The notes under the pieces were generated by a model. That model was not told the DNA's origin, did no database searches, and saw only the letters and a list, made by a program, of their open reading frames with translations. A DNA stretch of 64,000 bases from CBDFHF01 sp965247565 (GTDB taxonomy: Bacteria > Pseudomonadota > Gammaproteobacteria > Methylococcales > Methylomonadaceae). Below, piece by piece: positions 1 through 8,795 of this stretch (position 1 is the stretch's first letter; every line of letters begins with the position of its first letter). Position numbers and translations under genes: made by a program. The stretch lies in the NCBI GenBank assembly GCA_965247565.1, contig CBDFHF010000003.1:1178001-1242000 (forward strand), read 5' to 3'.

Positions 1-111
1 TCGGCAGCTCAACTAACGAAGATCAAAAGTAAACGGCACGAACAACTTTAAAAAGTCACCGATTCACTGCATTCATCTGGCTGTCGTTCGATTGGTGTCA
101 GCCTCCTCCGC

Positions 112-603
112 TTATTCGAACAGACAATCGGTCAAGTCGAGATGTTTGGCTTTGCCTGCGCCAGCATTATCCTCACGCCACGCATGGTAAGTTTGAAACG
201 CCTTGTTAAAATCGGCATTCAAAAAATCGGTCGCCAAGCCTGCGCATTGATGGTAAAGATCTGAAAAATGCTTAGCTTCGCCAGACGAGCAGTGGCAAAT
301 TGAGTCCGATAAAAGCCGCATTATTGCAATCATTTGATACTCCCGAGAACCTTTTCTCGGGTTCTCGGCCACATCTTCGTTCTGCTTTGCCAGTGCCTGC
401 AAAGCGGCATGCGCCACCTCAACTAACCCTACTAAAATGTCCGCCATTTCTCCCGATTTTATGGCTTTAAAGGTTTTGCTGCCAGCATCCATAAGCAACG
501 CCTGCGCCAAAATAATATCCATGTCGGGAAGATGTGGGATTTCTCCTGCTGCAACGTTTCGGGTAGGTTGTGCAGCTTTTACCAAAACTAAATGGTTATG
601 CAT
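112..603 (-). CDS. hypothetical alpha-helical protein
   Basis: I do not recognise this 163-residue protein. It has no signal peptide or membrane segment and is predicted to be mostly helical. A stretch near residues 30-65 (acidic residues spaced as in GEMADILVGLVEVAH) faintly recalls the helical MazG/phosphoribosyl-ATP pyrophosphohydrolase fold, but the full metal-binding pattern is not visible, so no function is assigned. The start at 603 is preferred over one 18 bases upstream because an AGGAG ribosome site sits about six bases before it. It is a single gene followed by an unrelated membrane protein gene on the same strand. Confidence 0.6.
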   Translation of the reverse strand: MHNHLVLVKAAQPTRNVAAGEIPHLPDMDIILAQALLMDAGSKTFKAIKSGEMADILVGLVEVAHAALQALAKQNEDVAENPRKGSREYQMIAIMRLLSDSICHCSSGEAKHFSDLYHQCAGLATDFLNADFNKAFQTYHAWREDNAGAGKAKHLDLTDCLFE

Positions 604-703
604 AAAATTCTCCTTTTCCATGACTTAATTGCAAAGCCAGAGCAGCTTTCATTTCGCAACTGCGCGTTGGACAAGATAAATCAATTATTTATCCAGCCTA
701 TTG

Positions 704-1429
704 TTAGCCTAAAGAATAATCTCGCTGATCTTCAATGCCTTCAGCGACAAAAAACTTTTTAAAATAAGGCATAAAGCTTACGGTGATGGGAATGCTGTAA
801 AAGCAGTAGATTGCGGCTGCTTCCCCGGTGCTAACGCCTAATAGCCACTGCGGTATAAATAAGGTCATGATGGCCATAAATAAATGGTAGCTAGCAATTC
901 TCCGGTTGTTTTTCCAGACAAAGCCGCTTAATGCCAACCCGAATAGCGAACCCCAGGTGATATATAAACCAAAAGCACTCTCAATGTTGTAACCAATATG
1001 GTATTTGCCCATAAACAGGCAGGAAACCAGATTGCCTATAAAATTGGGTGCTATGTTAAGAAGCTGCCATTCTTTGGGTAGAAAAGAACAGATCAAAAAT
1101 GAAAAACTGAGGGTTGCACCAACCACAGTAGCTTTTTTTAAAGCGTTTTTGTCAGAGGAGTAAGTCGCCAATGCCGGCATAATGGCCAGAGCTTGCAGAC
1201 AAATGTGGTAGGTAGATAATTCGCTCAAGAAGAAGTTGGTTCCATAGCCACATTGGTCGGCGACCGGATAAGCAAAATATTGGATAAGCTCCATTAAGGA
1301 GAAGTGGAAGATAGCATAAGCCCTGGCGAATCGAACCCAAAAAGATTCCTGTTTGTCCATAAAAGTGACTCCGGAAGCGGCTAATCCGATAACTCCCAGC
1401 CCAAGCGACATGTCAGCACTAAAACACAT
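704..1429 (-). CDS. integral membrane protein of the MCFSA type (DUF5765-like)
   Basis: A 241-residue protein with about seven hydrophobic helices spread over its whole length and no signal peptide. It opens with the MCFSA pentapeptide found at the start of a family of small integral membrane proteins of unknown function (DUF5765-like, from memory). A Glu in FSLMELIQYF lies inside a membrane helix. No enzymatic motif is visible. It stands alone, about 120 bases downstream of nth in the same direction. Function unknown; membrane location is well supported. Confidence 0.6.
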   Translation of the reverse strand: MCFSADMSLGLGVIGLAASGVTFMDKQESFWVRFARAYAIFHFSLMELIQYFAYPVADQCGYGTNFFLSELSTYHICLQALAIMPALATYSSDKNALKKATVVGATLSFSFLICSFLPKEWQLLNIAPNFIGNLVSCLFMGKYHIGYNIESAFGLYITWGSLFGLALSGFVWKNNRRIASYHLFMAIMTLFIPQWLLGVSTGEAAAIYCFYSIPITVSFMPYFKKFFVAEGIEDQRDYSLG

Positions 1430-1554
1430 ATTAATTTTCCATCAATTTAAATAGTAAAAATAATTAATATATAGGTTATGCCTGTGCATGACCTATACAT
1501 TCAAGTAGCTCTCGATTATATCAACGGTTTGAACATCACTCCACGTTGAGTTCT

Positions 1555-2187
1555 TTACTCGGTTTTGTGCTTAAACTCACACAACGTTTCAATCACACAG
1601 CTCTGGCACCTTGGTTTTCGGGCAATACACGTATAACGACCATGCAGAATCAACAAGTGATGCGCAGCTTTTTTATGTCTTGCAGGTACATATTTGTCTA
1701 ATTTGTATTCAACTTCCAGCACGTTTTTTCCGGGCGCAATGCCGGTGCGATTGGACACCCGGAAAATATGGGTATCGACGGCAATGGTTGGTTGTCCAAA
1801 AGCGGTATTAAGAATGACGTTGGCAGTTTTTCGACCCACTCCAGCCAACGCCTCCAGTGCTTCACGGGTGTTAGGAACTTGCCCGCCATGTTTATCCAGC
1901 AGTTGTTGGCAAAGCGTTATTATATTGGCGCCTTTGCTGTTAAATAAACCGATGGTTCTAATGTATTCTTTTAACCCATCCAAACCCAAGGCCAAAATAG
2001 CTTGTGGGCTGTTAGCGATCGGAAATAGTTTGGCCGTGGCTTTATTAACCCCTTTATCCGTGGCTTGCGCTGATAACACCACGGCAATGAGTAACTCAAA
2101 TGGGGTGTTGTACTTTAACTCAGTTGTCGGTTCGTCGATGGTTTCAGCCAATCGATCAAAAATCGCCTGACGCTTTTGTTGATTCAT
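1555..2187 (-). CDS. nth: endonuclease III (DNA glycosylase/AP lyase)
   Basis: Base-excision repair enzyme that removes oxidised pyrimidines and cuts the abasic site. The 210-residue length is normal for the family. The helix-hairpin-helix with catalytic Lys is seen in LAGVGRKTANVIL, the catalytic Asp in AVDTHIFRV, and the C-terminal 4Fe-4S cluster in the C-x6-C-x2-C-x5-C pattern near residues 186-202. Its ATG overlaps the end of rsxB by four bases, so it is the last gene of the metG-rsxB-nth operon. rsxB-nth linkage is conserved in gammaproteobacteria, where the Rsx complex genes often precede nth. Confidence 0.97.
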   Translation of the reverse strand: MNQQKRQAIFDRLAETIDEPTTELKYNTPFELLIAVVLSAQATDKGVNKATAKLFPIANSPQAILALGLDGLKEYIRTIGLFNSKGANIITLCQQLLDKHGGQVPNTREALEALAGVGRKTANVILNTAFGQPTIAVDTHIFRVSNRTGIAPGKNVLEVEYKLDKYVPARHKKAAHHLLILHGRYTCIARKPRCQSCVIETLCEFKHKTE

Positions 2188-2741
2188 TGGTTGTGGATCG
2201 ATTTCATTTTGAGCAGAGCTGCTTTTTTCTGCTTTGCTCGTTCGGCTTTTTCGGCCTCTTCCTGCGCTAAGCGTAGATTACGGGCTTCATATCGCCGTTT
2301 AGCTAATAAGGCTTGGCTGGATTTCTGCTCAGTCGATTGCTGTACGGGTAGCTCCTGCATAACGATGCAATCTACCGGGCAAGCTGGTAAGCACAACTCG
2401 CAGCCGGTGCATTCCGAGGCAATGACTGTATGCATCATTTTAGCTGTGCCCAAAATGGCATCTACCGGACAGACAGCAAGGCATTTAACACAGCCTATGC
2501 AGTCTTGCTCGACGATAAAAGCCACTGCTCTGGGTTTGTGCTCACCGTATGTTGAGTTTAGTGGTTTTGCCGCGACACCTAATAAGTTTGCTAGCGCTTG
2601 AATGCCTTCTTCGCCACCAGGCGGACATTGATTTATATCCGCCTCGCCAGCAGCTATCGCCTCGGCGTAAGGGCGACAGCCTTTGTAGCCACACTTTCCG
2701 CATTGCGTTTGTGGCAAAACGGCATTGATCTGCTCGATCAT
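2184..2741 (-). CDS. rsxB: RsxB/RnfB-like ferredoxin-type protein
   Basis: Iron-sulfur protein related to the B subunit of the Rnf/Rsx electron-transport complex. An N-terminal cluster motif CGKCGYKGC with a later CPPGG is followed by two bacterial ferredoxin motifs, CIGCVKCLAVCP and CTGCELCLPACP, each giving a 4Fe-4S site. The C-terminal ~45 residues are charged and helical. The usual N-terminal membrane helix of RnfB is missing, so the protein looks soluble. No rsxA, C, D, G or E lies next to it. The start at 2741 (ATG) is chosen over a TTG nine bases upstream; neither has a strong ribosome site. It lies just after metG and overlaps nth. Confidence 0.88.
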   Translation of the reverse strand: MIEQINAVLPQTQCGKCGYKGCRPYAEAIAAGEADINQCPPGGEEGIQALANLLGVAAKPLNSTYGEHKPRAVAFIVEQDCIGCVKCLAVCPVDAILGTAKMMHTVIASECTGCELCLPACPVDCIVMQELPVQQSTEQKSSQALLAKRRYEARNLRLAQEEAEKAERAKQKKAALLKMKSIHNQ

Positions 2742-2752
2742 GACTTGCAAAT

Positions 2753-4771
2753 TTACTTAACTCGCATACCTGCAATAGCCCCGGCATCCGGGCTTAACAC
2801 CCAAATATCTTTACCACCTGGGCCAGCTGCCAATACCATGCCTTCGGATAAACCAAAACGCATCTTCCTGGGCGCTAAATTAGCGATAACCAGCGTTAAT
2901 TTGCCCTCTAAGTCTTCCGGCGCATACGCGGATTTAATGCCGGCAAAAATATTGCGGGTTTCATCGCCAATATCCACCGTCAGTTGCAACAGTTTTTCCG
3001 CGCCTTCGACATGATCGGCTTTGATGATTTTGGCTATACGCAAATCTAACTTGGCGAAATCATCAAATTCAATCGTCGGCGCAATTGGCTCGAACTTTCT
3101 CACTGCCGGTTTATCAATGGTTTTTTCCAGATTGTCTTTGGACGCTTCGATGATTGCAGCGATTTTATCGGATTCGACCCGTGTCATTAAAGGTTTGAAT
3201 TCATTAATCCGATGATTGGTTAATGGCAATAAACCATTAGCCCATGCCTGTCTGGGTAAGTTTAAAAATTGTTCGGCCTCATCAGTTAAAGTCGGCAGTA
3301 CCGGTTTTAAATACAGCGCCAGCACACGAAACAAGTTCAATCCCATGGAGCAGACTTCGTGCAATTCAGTGTCTTTGCCTTCTTCTTTGGCAATTAACCA
3401 AGGTTTTTTTTCATCGATATATTGGTTGGCTTTATCAGCCAAGGCCATGATTTCGCGCATGGCTTTGCCGTATTCCCGATTTTCATAAAATTCGGCGATG
3501 GTTTCGTTAGCGTTAATGAAATCCGTGTATAAGACCGGCTCGGAGCAGTGATTGGCCAAGACATGATCAAAACGTTTAGCGATAAAGCCGCTGCAACGGC
3601 TGGCGATATTGACCACTTTGCCGACTAAATCTGAATTCACGCGTTGGCTGAAATCATCGAAATTCAAGTCTATGTCATCGACACCAGCACTGAGCTTGGC
3701 GGCAAAATAATAGCGTAAGTATTCCGGGTTTAAATGATCCAGATAAGTTCTAGCTTTAATGAAAGTGCCGCGCGATTTGGACATTTTTTCACCGTTGACG
3801 GTTAAAAAACCGTGCGCAAAAATAGCGCTTGGCGTTCGAAAATGCGCGCCGCTCAGCATAGCCGGCCAAAACAAGGCGTGGAAATAAATAATATCTTTGC
3901 CAATGAAATGATAGAGCTCAGCAGTGCTGTCTTTGGCCCAAAACTCATTAAAATCAAGACCTCTTTTGTCGCATAGATTTTTAAAACTGGCCATATATCC
4001 AATGGGGGCGTCCAGCCACACATAAAAATACTTGCCCGGCGCATCAGGAATTTCAAAACCGAAATATGGGGCGTCGCGGCTGATGTCCCATTGCTGCAAA
4101 CCTCCATTCAGCCATTCCGCTAATTTATTGCTGACTTCATCTTGTAAATGTCCGGCATTAGTCCAAGCTCGGAGCATGTCGCTGAAATTGGCCAGATCAA
4201 AAAAATAATGCACGGAATCTTTTTCAATGGGTTTTTCGCCGGAAATAGCCGAAACCGCGTTTTTTAATTCCGTAGGTGAGTACGTAGCACCACACACCTC
4301 ACAACCATCGCCATACTGCTCAGTGGCGCCACATTTGGGACAATCGCCTTTAATAAAGCGATCCGGCAAAAACATGTTTTTAACCGGGTCGTATGCTTGA
4401 GTGATGCTACGAGAACTAATATGCCCGGCATCGCGCAAGCGTTCGTAGATTAACGAGGAATAAATTTTATTTTCGTCGGAATGGGTGCTGTGATAATTAT
4501 CGAAAGCCACACCAAAGTCTGCAAAGTCTTTGGTGTGCTCAACAGCAACCTGAGCAATTAGTTGCTCAGGACTAATGCCTTCACGGTCTGCTTTGAGCAT
4601 GATCGGCGTGCCGTGCGTGTCATCCGCACAAACAAAGTAGCATTCATGACCGCGTTGTTTTTGAAAACGTACCCAAATATCGGTTTGAATGTACTCCACC
4701 AAATGGCCTAGATGAATCGGGCCATTGGCGTAGGGTAAGGCGCTGGTAACTAGAATTTTTCTCGCAGACAT
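2753..4771 (-). CDS. metG: methionyl-tRNA synthetase
   Basis: Charges tRNA-Met with methionine in the cytoplasm. The 672-residue protein has the class I signature PYANGPIHLGH at residues ~14-24, a zinc-binding insertion with CPKC and CEVC pairs near residues 145-160, and the KMSKS loop (EKMSKSRGT) near residue 335. The C-terminal ~100 residues form the EMAP/Arc1p-like tRNA-binding domain (FDDFAKLDLRIAKI), used for dimerisation in the long bacterial form. First gene of metG-rsxB-nth and divergent from purC. Confidence 0.98.
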   Translation of the reverse strand: MSARKILVTSALPYANGPIHLGHLVEYIQTDIWVRFQKQRGHECYFVCADDTHGTPIMLKADREGISPEQLIAQVAVEHTKDFADFGVAFDNYHSTHSDENKIYSSLIYERLRDAGHISSRSITQAYDPVKNMFLPDRFIKGDCPKCGATEQYGDGCEVCGATYSPTELKNAVSAISGEKPIEKDSVHYFFDLANFSDMLRAWTNAGHLQDEVSNKLAEWLNGGLQQWDISRDAPYFGFEIPDAPGKYFYVWLDAPIGYMASFKNLCDKRGLDFNEFWAKDSTAELYHFIGKDIIYFHALFWPAMLSGAHFRTPSAIFAHGFLTVNGEKMSKSRGTFIKARTYLDHLNPEYLRYYFAAKLSAGVDDIDLNFDDFSQRVNSDLVGKVVNIASRCSGFIAKRFDHVLANHCSEPVLYTDFINANETIAEFYENREYGKAMREIMALADKANQYIDEKKPWLIAKEEGKDTELHEVCSMGLNLFRVLALYLKPVLPTLTDEAEQFLNLPRQAWANGLLPLTNHRINEFKPLMTRVESDKIAAIIEASKDNLEKTIDKPAVRKFEPIAPTIEFDDFAKLDLRIAKIIKADHVEGAEKLLQLTVDIGDETRNIFAGIKSAYAPEDLEGKLTLVIANLAPRKMRFGLSEGMVLAAGPGGKDIWVLSPDAGAIAGMRVK

Positions 4772-4906
4772 GAGGTAAAAATCAAAAAACTTTAAAAAAG
4801 GAATGGTGCATTATTGCATAAAACCAAATGGGCTTCAGTATTGGTCCGTACTTACAAACTGATTGGTATGGGTTATTTGCCAGTTCACCAGCCCTGTAAA
4901 GAATAG

Positions 4907-4915
4907 TGCTAGAAT
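4907..4915 (+). promoter_or_regulatory. extended -10 promoter upstream of purC
   Basis: The sequence TGCTAGAAT matches an extended -10 element (TGn followed by a near-consensus hexamer) 36 bases before the purC start. No convincing -35 lies 16-18 bases upstream; TTGCCA at 4877-4882 is too far. Extended -10 promoters can work without a good -35. Prediction from sequence only. Confidence 0.4.
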
Positions 4916-4951
4916 TGCCCGATTATTTTGTAGCCATCTTAGCGAGGACTT

Positions 4952-5845
4952 ATGACCGCTCCGCAAGCACTTTATGAATCAGCACTTACTTCTTTAAAAC
5001 TCCGAGCTCGTGGCAAAGTCCGCGATATTTATGACATTGATGACCAGCACATGCTGATTGTTACGACTGACCGTTTGTCGGCGTTTGATGTCATTCTGCC
5101 AGATCCGATTCCCGGCAAAGGGCGAGTATTAACCAACGTGTCTAATTTTTGGTTTAACAAATTACAGCACGTTATTCCCAATCATTTGTCTGATATACCT
5201 CTGCCAAAAGTTCTTCCCGATGCCGCTGAGCGCGCACAGGTTGAAGGGAGGGCCATTGTAGTTAAGGTGTTAAAACCATTGCCGGTAGAAGCCATCGTGC
5301 GTGGTTATTTGATTGGTTCCGGCTGGAATGATTATCAAAAAACCGGTGCAGTCTGTGGCATTGAGCTGCCACCAGGATTGCAACAAGCCCAACAATTGCC
5401 CGATGCAATTTACACTCCATCTACAAAAGCGGCATTCGACCAGCATGATGAAAATGTTACTTTCGCAGCGACCGTTGATTTAATGGGACAAGAACTAGCA
5501 GAAAAAGTCCGCGATGCCAGTTTGCGTCTATATAAGGAAGCGGCGGCTTACGCCAAAGAGCGCGGCATTATTATTGCTGATACCAAATTTGAATTTGGTT
5601 TGGATGCTGCAGGTACTTTGTATTTGATTGACGAAGCATTAACGCCCGATTCGTCAAGGTTCTGGCCCACTGATCAATACCAGGTTGGCATTAGTCCACC
5701 CAGTTTTGATAAACAGTATGTGCGCGATTATCTGGAAACTCTGGATTGGGATAAAACGGCACCTGGACCTAAATTACCCGCTGAAGTCGCTGAATACTGT
5801 GCAGCTAAATACCATGAGGCTGAACTGAGGTTGACACAGAGCTAA
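4952..5845 (+). CDS. purC: SAICAR synthetase (phosphoribosylaminoimidazole-succinocarboxamide synthase)
   Basis: Catalyses ATP-dependent joining of CAIR and aspartate in de novo purine synthesis. At 297 residues it is the longer form, close to yeast Ade1 and many proteobacterial PurC proteins rather than the ~237-residue E. coli type. Recognisable elements are RGKVRDIYD near the N-terminus, the DRLSAFDVILPDPIPGKG segment, the substrate loop EAIVRGYLIGSGW, and DEALTPDSSRFWP near the C-terminus. An AGGA ribosome site precedes the ATG. Divergent from metG with a 180-base gap. Confidence 0.97.
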   Translation: MTAPQALYESALTSLKLRARGKVRDIYDIDDQHMLIVTTDRLSAFDVILPDPIPGKGRVLTNVSNFWFNKLQHVIPNHLSDIPLPKVLPDAAERAQVEGRAIVVKVLKPLPVEAIVRGYLIGSGWNDYQKTGAVCGIELPPGLQQAQQLPDAIYTPSTKAAFDQHDENVTFAATVDLMGQELAEKVRDASLRLYKEAAAYAKERGIIIADTKFEFGLDAAGTLYLIDEALTPDSSRFWPTDQYQVGISPPSFDKQYVRDYLETLDWDKTAPGPKLPAEVAEYCAAKYHEAELRLTQS

Positions 5846-5984
5846 ACGAATTTACTGTGGACTCTCAACTTTTAACTTACCAGCCCATTTGTTACTTATA
5901 GTGCGGGAGGTATTCACAATACTCACTCGAACGGAATGCTTTTCAAAAAACACAAAAGAAGTCGCGGCCGCGCAATAAATGCGG

Positions 5985-7310
5985 TTATAGAATTGCCCGT
6001 TGAGTAGGAATCAGCAGCCAAAAGCAAGTACCGCCGCCTTTACGTGATTTAAGAGCTACTTGCCAGCCATGTGTTTCGGCGAGTTGCCGGGTGATAGCCA
6101 GTCCTAAACCACTCCCGCCTGTCGCGCGATTGCGGGAGGATTCGATCCGATAGAAGGGACGAAACACTGTTTCTGCTAATTCTGGTGGAATACCTGGGCC
6201 ATGATCACGCACACCGATGAAAATTCTGCCCCTCATCCGTTTTCGTACCACCTGGATTTCACTTTCGCCACCATAACGCAAAGCATTATCCAGTAAATTG
6301 CTGATACAGCGCCGCAAAGAAATGGGTGCGACTGCGACTACACAAGAGGGGGCGCGCATAGGTTTTAGCTGTAATCGCCCTGGAGCTTGTGCTTCCGCAG
6401 CCTCCATTATGTCGATAAGCAACGCATCAATATCTGTTTTTTCGGCTTTTTCACGTTCCTGGGCGCGGGCCAAGTCCAATTGAGCACCAATAAGTCTGTC
6501 CATTTCTGCAATATCGCGCTCTATACGGCTCAGTAGTGGCGAAGTGTGATCCTCAGTCAGGAGTCCTAATGCCATTTTCATTCGTGCTAGAGGACTACGC
6601 AAATCGTGCGAAATACCTGCTAGCAATGTAGTTTGGTTCTCGCGCCGAGATTGAAGTTGGCGAGATGTTTCGTTGAATATGTGTGCCAAATCCGCTAATT
6701 CGGCAGCGCCGGTTTCAGGTAGTTGCAGTGCTTGCCCATCTGTACCAATCTGCCGTGCAGCGACCGCCAGTCGGGCTATTGGAGTCGCTACCCTTCGAGC
6801 TAGTAACCATGAAAGGATCACAGTTGCCAGAAATCCGGCCACTACAATCCAGGCAAGGGCTCTAGTAGGGTGTGGTGGAATTCTGCTCTTGGAAAACTCA
6901 AACCGCAGCCGCTTCTGCCCTTGGGTAAATTCAATCTGAAAATTTTCTTGGTTGTCTTCCGAAACCCGAAGTTGCTGATAGGGGTAGAGTCGATTGTTTA
7001 ATGCAGCGTGTAAGAGTCGAATGTAGGGGTAGGATATGTCCGTTTCGGACAGTGGAGATGCTGATTCGATCAGGGTAATGCTATGGGTTTTCTTTAAATC
7101 AACCTGGAAAGCGTTGTGTCGATCTGGTGGTATTTCATCCCATACCCGAGCTGACAACACCAAAAAGTCGGCAAGATCGTTTGCTGAACGATTTCCGAGT
7201 GGTAATACCAAGTTAACAAAAATCGCCACACCAGTGGCTAGCTGAAAAAATAAAAGTCCTGCCGCCACGGTAATTACCGTGCGACGAAATAAGGACGGCC
7301 GCTTTTTCAC
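5985..7310 (-). CDS. EnvZ-type sensor histidine kinase
   Basis: Membrane sensor of a two-component system. Two membrane helices (residues ~10-35 and ~152-172) flank a periplasmic domain of about 115 residues. Then come a HAMP linker, the HisKA dimerisation helix with the phosphorylated His in GISHDLRSPLARM, the N box (LRRCISNLLDNALRYGG) and the ATP lid motifs DHGPGIP and GGSGLGLAI. The GTG start overlaps the TAG stop of the response regulator by one base, implying translational coupling. The ligand is not evident. Placement beside the copper-protein cluster suggests a signal linked to copper or the envelope (inference). Confidence 0.9.
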   Translation of the reverse strand: MKKRPSLFRRTVITVAAGLLFFQLATGVAIFVNLVLPLGNRSANDLADFLVLSARVWDEIPPDRHNAFQVDLKKTHSITLIESASPLSETDISYPYIRLLHAALNNRLYPYQQLRVSEDNQENFQIEFTQGQKRLRFEFSKSRIPPHPTRALAWIVVAGFLATVILSWLLARRVATPIARLAVAARQIGTDGQALQLPETGAAELADLAHIFNETSRQLQSRRENQTTLLAGISHDLRSPLARMKMALGLLTEDHTSPLLSRIERDIAEMDRLIGAQLDLARAQEREKAEKTDIDALLIDIMEAAEAQAPGRLQLKPMRAPSCVVAVAPISLRRCISNLLDNALRYGGESEIQVVRKRMRGRIFIGVRDHGPGIPPELAETVFRPFYRIESSRNRATGGSGLGLAITRQLAETHGWQVALKSRKGGGTCFWLLIPTQRAIL

Positions 7311-8026
7311 TAGGCTTCCTCACCGCGTGGAGTGAATAAGTAACCTTCACCCCAGACGGTCCGCAGATAGATAGGGGAATTGGGTTTGGGTTCAATCTTA
7401 CGACGCAGGCGAGTGACGCGGACATCAATGCTGCGATCAAAAGGCGACCGCTCATATCCCTTAAGTAGGCTGATTAAATGGTCGCGCGACAGTATTTGAT
7501 TGGCGTGTTCCAGCAAAACCCGAAGCAGGTTGAATTCGCCGAACGTCAAAGGAATCTCAGTATCGTCACGATTCAACACATGGGTGTTAAGATGCATGGT
7601 GAATGCCCCGAAAGTCAATATCTGCGACTCGGTTGCCACATTAGTTTCAACGCTGCGACGCAAAACCGCACGAACACGAGCCAATAATTCACGCGGACCG
7701 AATGGTTTGGCTAGATAATCGTCTGCTCCCATTTCCAAACCTACTATTCTGTCCACTTCATCGCCCCGTGCGGAGATAATAATCACTGGTGGCCCATGAT
7801 GCTCTCGCAACCATCGTAATAAACTCAAGCCGTCTTCCCCAGGTAACATCAGGTCCAAAACGACTAAATCCATGGTGTGCTGACCAAGTTCGGTTCTCAT
7901 CGCCTCTCCATCCCCCGCCACTTCAACGAGGTAACCATTCGTGCTGAGATAGTCCGATACTAACTCTCGGAGATCCGTATCGTCGTCAACGACAAGAATG
8001 CGCTGTTTGTTTACTGATCTACTCAT
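7310..8026 (-). CDS. OmpR-family response regulator
   Basis: Receiver plus winged-helix DNA-binding protein, 238 residues. The acidic pocket VVDDDTDLRE, the phosphoacceptor Asp in LVVLDLMLPGEDG (residue ~58), the conserved Lys in KPFGPRELLARV and a C-terminal winged helix ending in RTVWGEGYLF are all visible. The ATG at 8026 is preferred over a GTG 30 bases upstream because AAGGCGGA lies just before it. It heads a two-gene operon with the histidine kinase and diverges from the cytochrome and multicopper oxidase genes. OmpR-like boxes at 8076-8113 could serve both directions. Confidence 0.92.
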   Translation of the reverse strand: MSRSVNKQRILVVDDDTDLRELVSDYLSTNGYLVEVAGDGEAMRTELGQHTMDLVVLDLMLPGEDGLSLLRWLREHHGPPVIIISARGDEVDRIVGLEMGADDYLAKPFGPRELLARVRAVLRRSVETNVATESQILTFGAFTMHLNTHVLNRDDTEIPLTFGEFNLLRVLLEHANQILSRDHLISLLKGYERSPFDRSIDVRVTRLRRKIEPKPNSPIYLRTVWGEGYLFTPRGEEA

Positions 8027-8075
8027 TTGGTCCGCCTTATTATTATTGTAGACCACGAGGCATGCCCGGAGCCCG

Positions 8076-8113
8076 TTGTAACAATTTGAAACAACTTGTT
8101 ACATTTGTGAAAA
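8076..8113. promoter_or_regulatory. tandem OmpR-like binding boxes in divergent gap
   Basis: Two imperfect direct repeats start at 8076 (TTGTAACAATTTGAAA) and 8096 (TTGTTACATTTGTGAAA), exactly 20 bases apart. The pair also contains the dyad TGTAACA (8077-8083) and TGTTACA (8097-8103). The ACAATTTGAAACA portion resembles E. coli OmpR sites such as those at ompC. The 20-base period fits tandem dimer binding by OmpR-family regulators. A TAGTAT hexamer at 8135-8140 could be the rightward -10; it lacks a good -35, as expected for an activated promoter. Confidence 0.5.
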
Positions 8114-8171
8114 CCGTAGGAAACATTCTAGCGGTAGTATATTGGCTAATCCTAGTAGAGAGCATGAAGCC

Positions 8172-8657
8172 ATGAAAAATAAAATCTTCGGAATGAATGT
8201 CTGTATAAATAAAGTAGGCCTGGCCAAGATTTGGTTGCCCGTTGCGTTAGGTTTAGCTTCAGTGAATGCTGTTGCGAGCGAAGTTGATAACCGCCAAATC
8301 CTAGATCTTACCGAATCCCAACGTCACTATGTATTGACGGAAATGCGTGACTTGTTGGCTGGGACACAAAATATTTTGGCTGCTCTTGCCAAAAATGATA
8401 TGGCGGCGGTTGCTGAGCATGCACGGGCATTAGGGTTTGATATGAAACACAAAGCAGAAAATCCTTTGCATCATGTATTACCAAAAGAGTTTATGCAGAT
8501 TGGTATGCCGATGCACAAAGAGTTTGATGTGATAGCCGCAGATGCAGCAGCCTTAAAAGACCCAAAGCACACGTTGCAACAACTCAGCGCCACAATGGGG
8601 AAATGTATTGCTTGTCACGCTACTTACCAAGTTCAGGTGACGGCAATGAAGCACTAG
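8172..8657 (+). CDS. exported monohaem cytochrome c (cytochrome c'-like)
   Basis: About 161 residues with a Sec signal peptide (hydrophobic WLPVALGLASVNAVA, cleavage expected near AVAS-E), then a helical domain and one haem-binding CIACH close to the C-terminus. A helical bundle with a C-terminal CxxCH is the layout of cytochrome c' and related b562/c556 proteins. A Met near QRHYVLTEMRDLL may be the distal ligand region. ATG 8172 is preferred over an upstream TTG. It is the first gene right of the OmpR-like boxes and likely belongs functionally with the copper oxidases downstream. Confidence 0.75.
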   Translation: MKNKIFGMNVCINKVGLAKIWLPVALGLASVNAVASEVDNRQILDLTESQRHYVLTEMRDLLAGTQNILAALAKNDMAAVAEHARALGFDMKHKAENPLHHVLPKEFMQIGMPMHKEFDVIAADAAALKDPKHTLQQLSATMGKCIACHATYQVQVTAMKH

Positions 8658-8795
8658 AAGCTGGTAGTAGAAGTCGATGAAGGATCAACCAACATTATAG
8701 GAGAGCTCAACGAGGGAACCGAATACGTCTAACTGCTTTGGGATGAGATTTTGACGTGAATCCACTGTAGTAAAGATGAATGAGGTACGCTGAAA

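Noticed and set aside
112..603. Assignment as a MazG-type pyrophosphohydrolase
   Set aside because: The expected metal-binding E-x2-E and E-x2-D residues are not complete; similarity is too faint.
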